Positions 59,621-64,000 of a DNA stretch of 64,000 nt are shown here, in pieces. This stretch comes from Morella rubra (lineage: Eukaryota; Streptophyta; Magnoliopsida; Fagales; Myricaceae). The notes under the pieces were generated by a model. The model did not search any database. It was not told the origin of the DNA and worked only from the letters and a program-made list of their open reading frames with translations. A program made the translations under genes and the position numbers. The stretch spans positions 26,534,715 to 26,598,714 of the forward strand of contig CM025854.1 in assembly GCA_003952965.2 (NCBI GenBank). The letters are read 5' to 3'. How positions within the stretch are numbered: the stretch's first letter is position 1; each line of letters opens with the position of its first letter.

Positions 59621-62335
59621 TCAAACCTTGTGATACTTGTATTTCTGCCCCAAATTGAATCTATTGATACTCTGGTTAAATCCATGGAGTACTAGGCTCC
59701 TGACAGCCTCAACGCCTTGTTCCAGAGCTGCATCAATCTGTCCAAATATCTACCCTAGTAAAAATTTCTACTAGTACTCGGGCAAGATTCAAACACAAGT
59801 GAAAATGCACAGGCACAATCACCAACAGGCATGTGCTACTGTGCACACCTTAATAGCCACATGCACCATACAAATGTGAATTCAACCTAAGAATATTGTT
59901 TTCCTTAGTGGCAATTATGCACATATCCGATGGAACTTAAACCCCACACCCTCCATGCGCTTATGGGAGGGAGCTGAGAGGTGCCATTGACCCGCAAATT
60001 TTAAAAAATTTAGAGATTATTCTTGAATTTCAAAACTATAGCATTCAACAGAATCCCATAATTTATGCTGGAAGACAAAACAATTACAAAACAGAGACCC
60101 AACTAGTAACATGGTTAGCATCACTGAGTATGATGCCAAAGATAATGGTCTGTCAAACATGGGCCTCATCAATGCACCAAAAAAAGCTGGATGTTACTGG
60201 ATATATCCATTGTATCAGGTATTTTCTAATTAAGACACGTAACAACACCATGCAATACGATCTCAAAAATCATATACCTGTTCTCGCTCTACTGAACTGA
60301 ACTTCTGGAGAAGAAAAGCTTTCAAGTCCATGGTTCCAGGGGGATTTCCAATGCCTGGAGACATGAAAATTTTGGATTTTACAATGAAGGCACCCATTTC
60401 TCTTGAAATGAAGAAAATTTGAAAAATGCAAGTAAGAGACCAACCTATGCACAGCCGAGGAAAGTGACGACAGCCATCCAAGTGCCCCATTATACTCCTT
60501 ACACTGAAACAAGAGATCTGACAAGTTTAGGAAATTAAATATAGGAGAGCTCAGTATCAAAGTGGCAAATGAGAAAGTAAGAATTGGTAGATTTGTTAAA
60601 TCATTTAATTTAGCAAAGACAAAAATACATCGTAAGAAAATTATGCACTCTTTTGAAAGAAGATGATATGATATCATTGCTCTTAAAGTCAATAAAAATC
60701 TAACTCAAGGAATGGCATAACTGGATACGTGCAACAACTTTAAGTTAGGACATAAAAAAAACGACACCAAGCAATCCTGATGATGCTCGCTAGATCATAC
60801 GATTTGCATCTTTCAACAAAGATTTTGCATTCAAAATTATTAAATTCTATCTTTCACAATTTAAATGCTTTCCTCCAAATCAAGAGGGCACGACAGAGCT
60901 ACCATACATCAACGCAACTTTTTGCCGGTAAACAAATTATAAAGTATTTAAATCACAATAAGTTTGTTAAGTCAAGGTCTCAAAATTAATCCTTAAATTA
61001 TGGGCCAAAAGTATATTTACAAAGACAAGTGTAGGGATTATGAACTTACACAGAAAAAAATTATCTCTATCCATGAAGGCTGCTATAGTATGGAAAAAAA
61101 TGGAATTACTACAAATCCATAGGCATTAGATGAGAATGGAGCAAATTGCACATCAACAGCCTTTGGGCCAAATGGTACTTCCACCCTCTATACACATGGG
61201 GTGCTAGAAAAGGTCAAGGGTTCAAGGGCCCTTGATAAGTGCATCGAAGTTTTCAAGTGGAGAAAAAAAGGAGGGTGGGGGTGTTGGAGCGAAAGAAGAA
61301 GGGGGGGGGGGGTGTGGAGGGTACGTTTTCCTTGCTAAAAAGGAAAACAAAAACTTCTTGACATGATACTGCTTCCATTACAAGTAATATCCAGCAAACA
61401 TACCCATTATGATGGCCATGTCCTCCTTTTGGTTGAAGCCTTAGAACACCATTCGGTAAGCTCATCTCATCATAAACCTTTGTGGGCAAATCAGGATAAC
61501 AGATATTGTCAACAATGATTCCGATTAATTGTCATCTAAAGCCATTTATTAACTTGGTGAGCCTGTGTGAAGGTATTAGAAGGCATACCAATAAAATATG
61601 ACGCAATGGTACTTGATAATATGCAGCAAGTGGTCCAACCTTAAGAATAATGAGAAGAAAAGAAAGGTCAGGATAATGTACAAAAGCTGTTCAGGTGCCT
61701 AGGACCAAAATACAACCTGCAACTAAGATATATCGAGATATAGGATAAATAACAATATGAACTGAAATATAAGATAAGCGCAAACCGCTTCTCCACTGTA
61801 GTTCATGTAAGCTTGAGGCTTTGCCAATAAAATTGGCACCTCACCAATGGAACCTGCGCTGGTCACACAAAGATATCAGAATAAATATCACACAAATAAT
61901 GAGATGCAAAAAATAACCAAATTTTAATAAGAACATGACTGAAGACGACGCACCCATTCCAACTAGGGCCTTCGATTGTATTGTATTCATTAAAATTCCC
62001 TCCGCTTGAGAAATTCTATCAATCATTTCAAAACCAACCTGATAGAGAACATCCCAATTAACTAAGACAGAAAAAGCAAAAAACTACAAAATTGAATCAA
62101 ACTTGCAGAAGTGATATATTACATTGTGCCTTGTACCGTGGTACTTATTTCCAGGGTTACCCAAGCCAACAATCAACCAAGGAGTATACTCCAATTTAGC
62201 CCCATTGTTATTGTCTGGCAATGAAGCACGTATAGAAAGCCTAGGTGGAACCGGAGGCTTTCTGAGAAAATGAGGGCAACTGGATCTTCTTGTATAGGAT
62301 ATGCAGGAGTTCGTGACAGAGACGGCATACAACAT
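59621..62335 (-). CDS. Peptidyl-tRNA hydrolase, CRS2-like, probably organellar; eight exons
   Basis: Minus-strand model: 62335-62123, 62038-61954, 61853-61786, 61639-61589, 61477-61404, 60503-60445, 60354-60278, 59737-59621; phases agree, 247 residues. Residues 1-45 are Ser/Arg/Pro-rich with few acidic residues, like a chloroplast or mitochondrial transit peptide. The Pth fold begins at WLIVGLGNPGNKYHGTRHN. The residues known from bacterial Pth are all present with bacterial spacing: N60, H70, N117 (QAYMNYSG), D142 (VYDEM) and N163 (GHHNG). The enzyme frees tRNA from stalled peptidyl-tRNA; the paralog CRS2 instead works in group II intron splicing. The intact catalytic set favours hydrolase activity. 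The C-terminus is INRFNLGQKYKYHKV. Confidence 0.92.
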
Positions 62336-62690
62336 TGACCTATAAAGCAATAACTACAACATTATCAACGCGGTTGGTGACCATGCTTGGACAATAAGCT
62401 TTCGATTCATTAGGCACTCAGAAGCTACAAAAAGTTCTTTCAATTGCTCACCCCCACCCTCGGCCAAGAAGGCCTCGGATTTTGGAATCAACGAAAGAAA
62501 ACGTGTGTTTTCGTCTTCATCTTTAAGTCGAAGAACGAAAAGACTATCTTTTGGCGAGCATTGTTCCTCAGCAACTAAACGGAGCCAAAAGGCACATAGT
62601 TGGAAATTTGCAATGAAGCCCAACATTAGCCCTAGTCTTTCAGATTACAAAGTTGAAAGTAAAGCCAAGACAAGCCGTTTTCGTTTCTAA
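62336..62690 (-). other. Probable 5' leader of peptidyl-tRNA hydrolase with a long upstream ORF
   Basis: Immediately upstream of the start codon is a 90-codon ATG-initiated frame (62626-62354) that ends 18 bases before it. It has no recognisable domain. If transcribed unspliced it would be a long upstream ORF; a spliced leader is also possible (a ..TATAG acceptor precedes the main ATG). Confidence 0.4.
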
Positions 62691-64000
62691 TTCTATGTAG
62701 TGGAACACAAAAGTGGAAAAAATAAGACAAAAAAACTTCCAGGAAACAAGAAAGGAAGGAACAAAAGAACGAAAGCAAGCGAACCTCTTTGAAATTGGGA
62801 GACTTTGAATATAACAGAAGTTTGGAAGTTGCAAGACAGAGAAGCAGAGACTTCGAATGTAGTTTCCCTGTGGTTTGGAAGTTGCAAGACAGATGGTACC
62901 TGGAAAACTTGTGGAGAAGCGGACAGCACAAACAGATATGTTTTATTACGTACCCCAAAAAAACAAAACAGATAATCTGGGCCTCCAAACAGTGTCTGAG
63001 TCCCACCATTCGTGAGGCCCGGTAACATGGGCCTGTGCCTTCTCCCGAATAGCACTCTCTTTTTCCGAAATATATATTTTGAAAAGAGAGAAAATATCTT
63101 TGTTGTATAACATTTTAAAATTTGAGTTAATGACAAATTGTATGTTGATTCGAATTAAATTTTGTACAGTTTTGTTTTTATATATTTCTAAACCTTTCTG
63201 TAGAAGAGATATATTTTTTACGACCACTGGGTCCTCTCTTCAACATATTATTCTTAATGTTATTTCCAAATTATGTTATAAAAAAAAATGTTATTTCCAA
63301 ATTATGTTAAGCCAATAGTTTTTTTTTTTTTTTTTGAATTTACTATTTGGCCAAGTCCCACGCGGCCACGCGTAGTTTGCGCCTGTTTCTAGTTGGTATC
63401 ATGGATAAGAACTTGAAACATTGGCAACGTCCTCTTCAGCACGACATATTAGCAAAGGCGATTGTCATTGAAAGTTCCAGATAGGATTTCCCAATTCCTA
63501 TTGCTAAATTTTATACTCTTATTTACAAAATAAAAAAAAAAATTCTTGATCCTCTCCTTTATTCTGAAATCGAAGACTTGAGTGAATGGGTCAAGTCTTT
63601 GTTTCTATTAGTTAAATTGAGACAATATTAGAATGTCTTTGTAACATTAACAAGATTGCACAAAGGATTAGATATGAATACTTTTCTATTTAGGTGTAAC
63701 CAAAGCAATACACTTTAGTTGCTAAAGACTTTTATCAGGAGGGGGATTACATCAGTCTCATGAAGAACTAGCCGTATAAAGTTGAGTGCAAGAGCTCTGT
63801 AATATTCTCTAAAAATAGATCGAGTCATAACTTTAAATTGTAGGACTCATATATCGTATGTTTTGTCTATCTCTCAATTGGTCTAATCGATCAACAAATT
63901 AGAGAAGATCATAATACAAAATACACAACTCTTATCCATACTAACCATATGTGAATCAAACCAATCAAAATTATTAAATGCCGAAATCCAATTACAGCTT
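62691..64000. other. Spacer to the window end
   Basis: No gene supported. A 20-base direct repeat (TTTGGAAGTTGCAAGACAGA) occurs near 62820 and 62875. The remainder is AT-rich. Confidence 0.6.

Noticed and set aside
1..64000. CRISPR arrays, bacterial operons, viral genes, tRNA or rRNA genes
   Set aside because: None seen. Repeats are tandem or inverted without spacer structure, and no B-box-like tRNA pattern with a cloverleaf was found by eye; a covariance-model scan would be needed to exclude tRNAs.

Overview
This is nuclear DNA from a flowering plant, most likely a eudicot. Genes are spliced with canonical GT..AG introns, intergenic DNA is AT-rich and full of short inverted-repeat elements, and the gene set is plant-specific (LRK10-like receptor kinases, LONGIFOLIA/TRM, YUCCA-type monooxygenase, CRS2-type peptidyl-tRNA hydrolase). 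I cannot name the species. All exon models below were built by hand from splice signals, reading phase and family knowledge, without transcript data.

Layout. (1) 2023-5588 holds an intact nine-exon gene for Elongator subunit ELP5. (2) 3210-17843 is a direct tandem duplication: unit A (3210-10170) carries ELP5 exons 5-9 plus an LEA_2 gene; unit B (10171-17843) carries a 5'-truncated, rearranged ELP5 pseudogene plus a second intact LEA_2 gene. Comparing the units shows empty sites for several insertions: two MITEs and a 1.18-kb element with internal tandem repeats in B relative to A, or a MITE and a LINE-like element in A relative to B. A truncated LINE with a clear target-site duplication predates the duplication. 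(3) 18681-19949 is a wrecked YUCCA-like flavin monooxygenase. (4) 21969-27335 (minus) is an intact nine-exon M50B-like membrane metalloprotease. (5) 30076-43223 is a tandem array of three LRK10L-type receptor kinases: the first is intact, the second frameshifted, the third carries a nonsense codon and a frameshift. (6) 46174-46941 is a membrane-associated kinase regulator-like gene. (7) 53266-57084 is a five-exon TRM/LONGIFOLIA gene, convergent with (8) a small minus-strand gene at 57776-58435. (9) 59621-62335 (minus) is an eight-exon organellar-type peptidyl-tRNA hydrolase with all catalytic residues.

Functionally this is not a pathway cluster. Housekeeping tRNA/translation genes (ELP5, peptidyl-tRNA hydrolase), growth-form genes (TRM, kinase-regulator-like) and a fast-evolving receptor-kinase array lie side by side. 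The order M50B - kinase-regulator-like - TRM - small protein matches what I remember of Arabidopsis chromosome 1 near AT1G67035-AT1G67060, with the receptor-kinase array inserted between two of them.

I found no convincing new biological system. The strongest anomalies are two deletion-only 'echo' copies (13079-13645 and about 7940-8070) that look like either unusual local rearrangement or assembly error, the repeat-bearing 1.18-kb element, and an apparent gene-conversion tract between two receptor-kinase copies.
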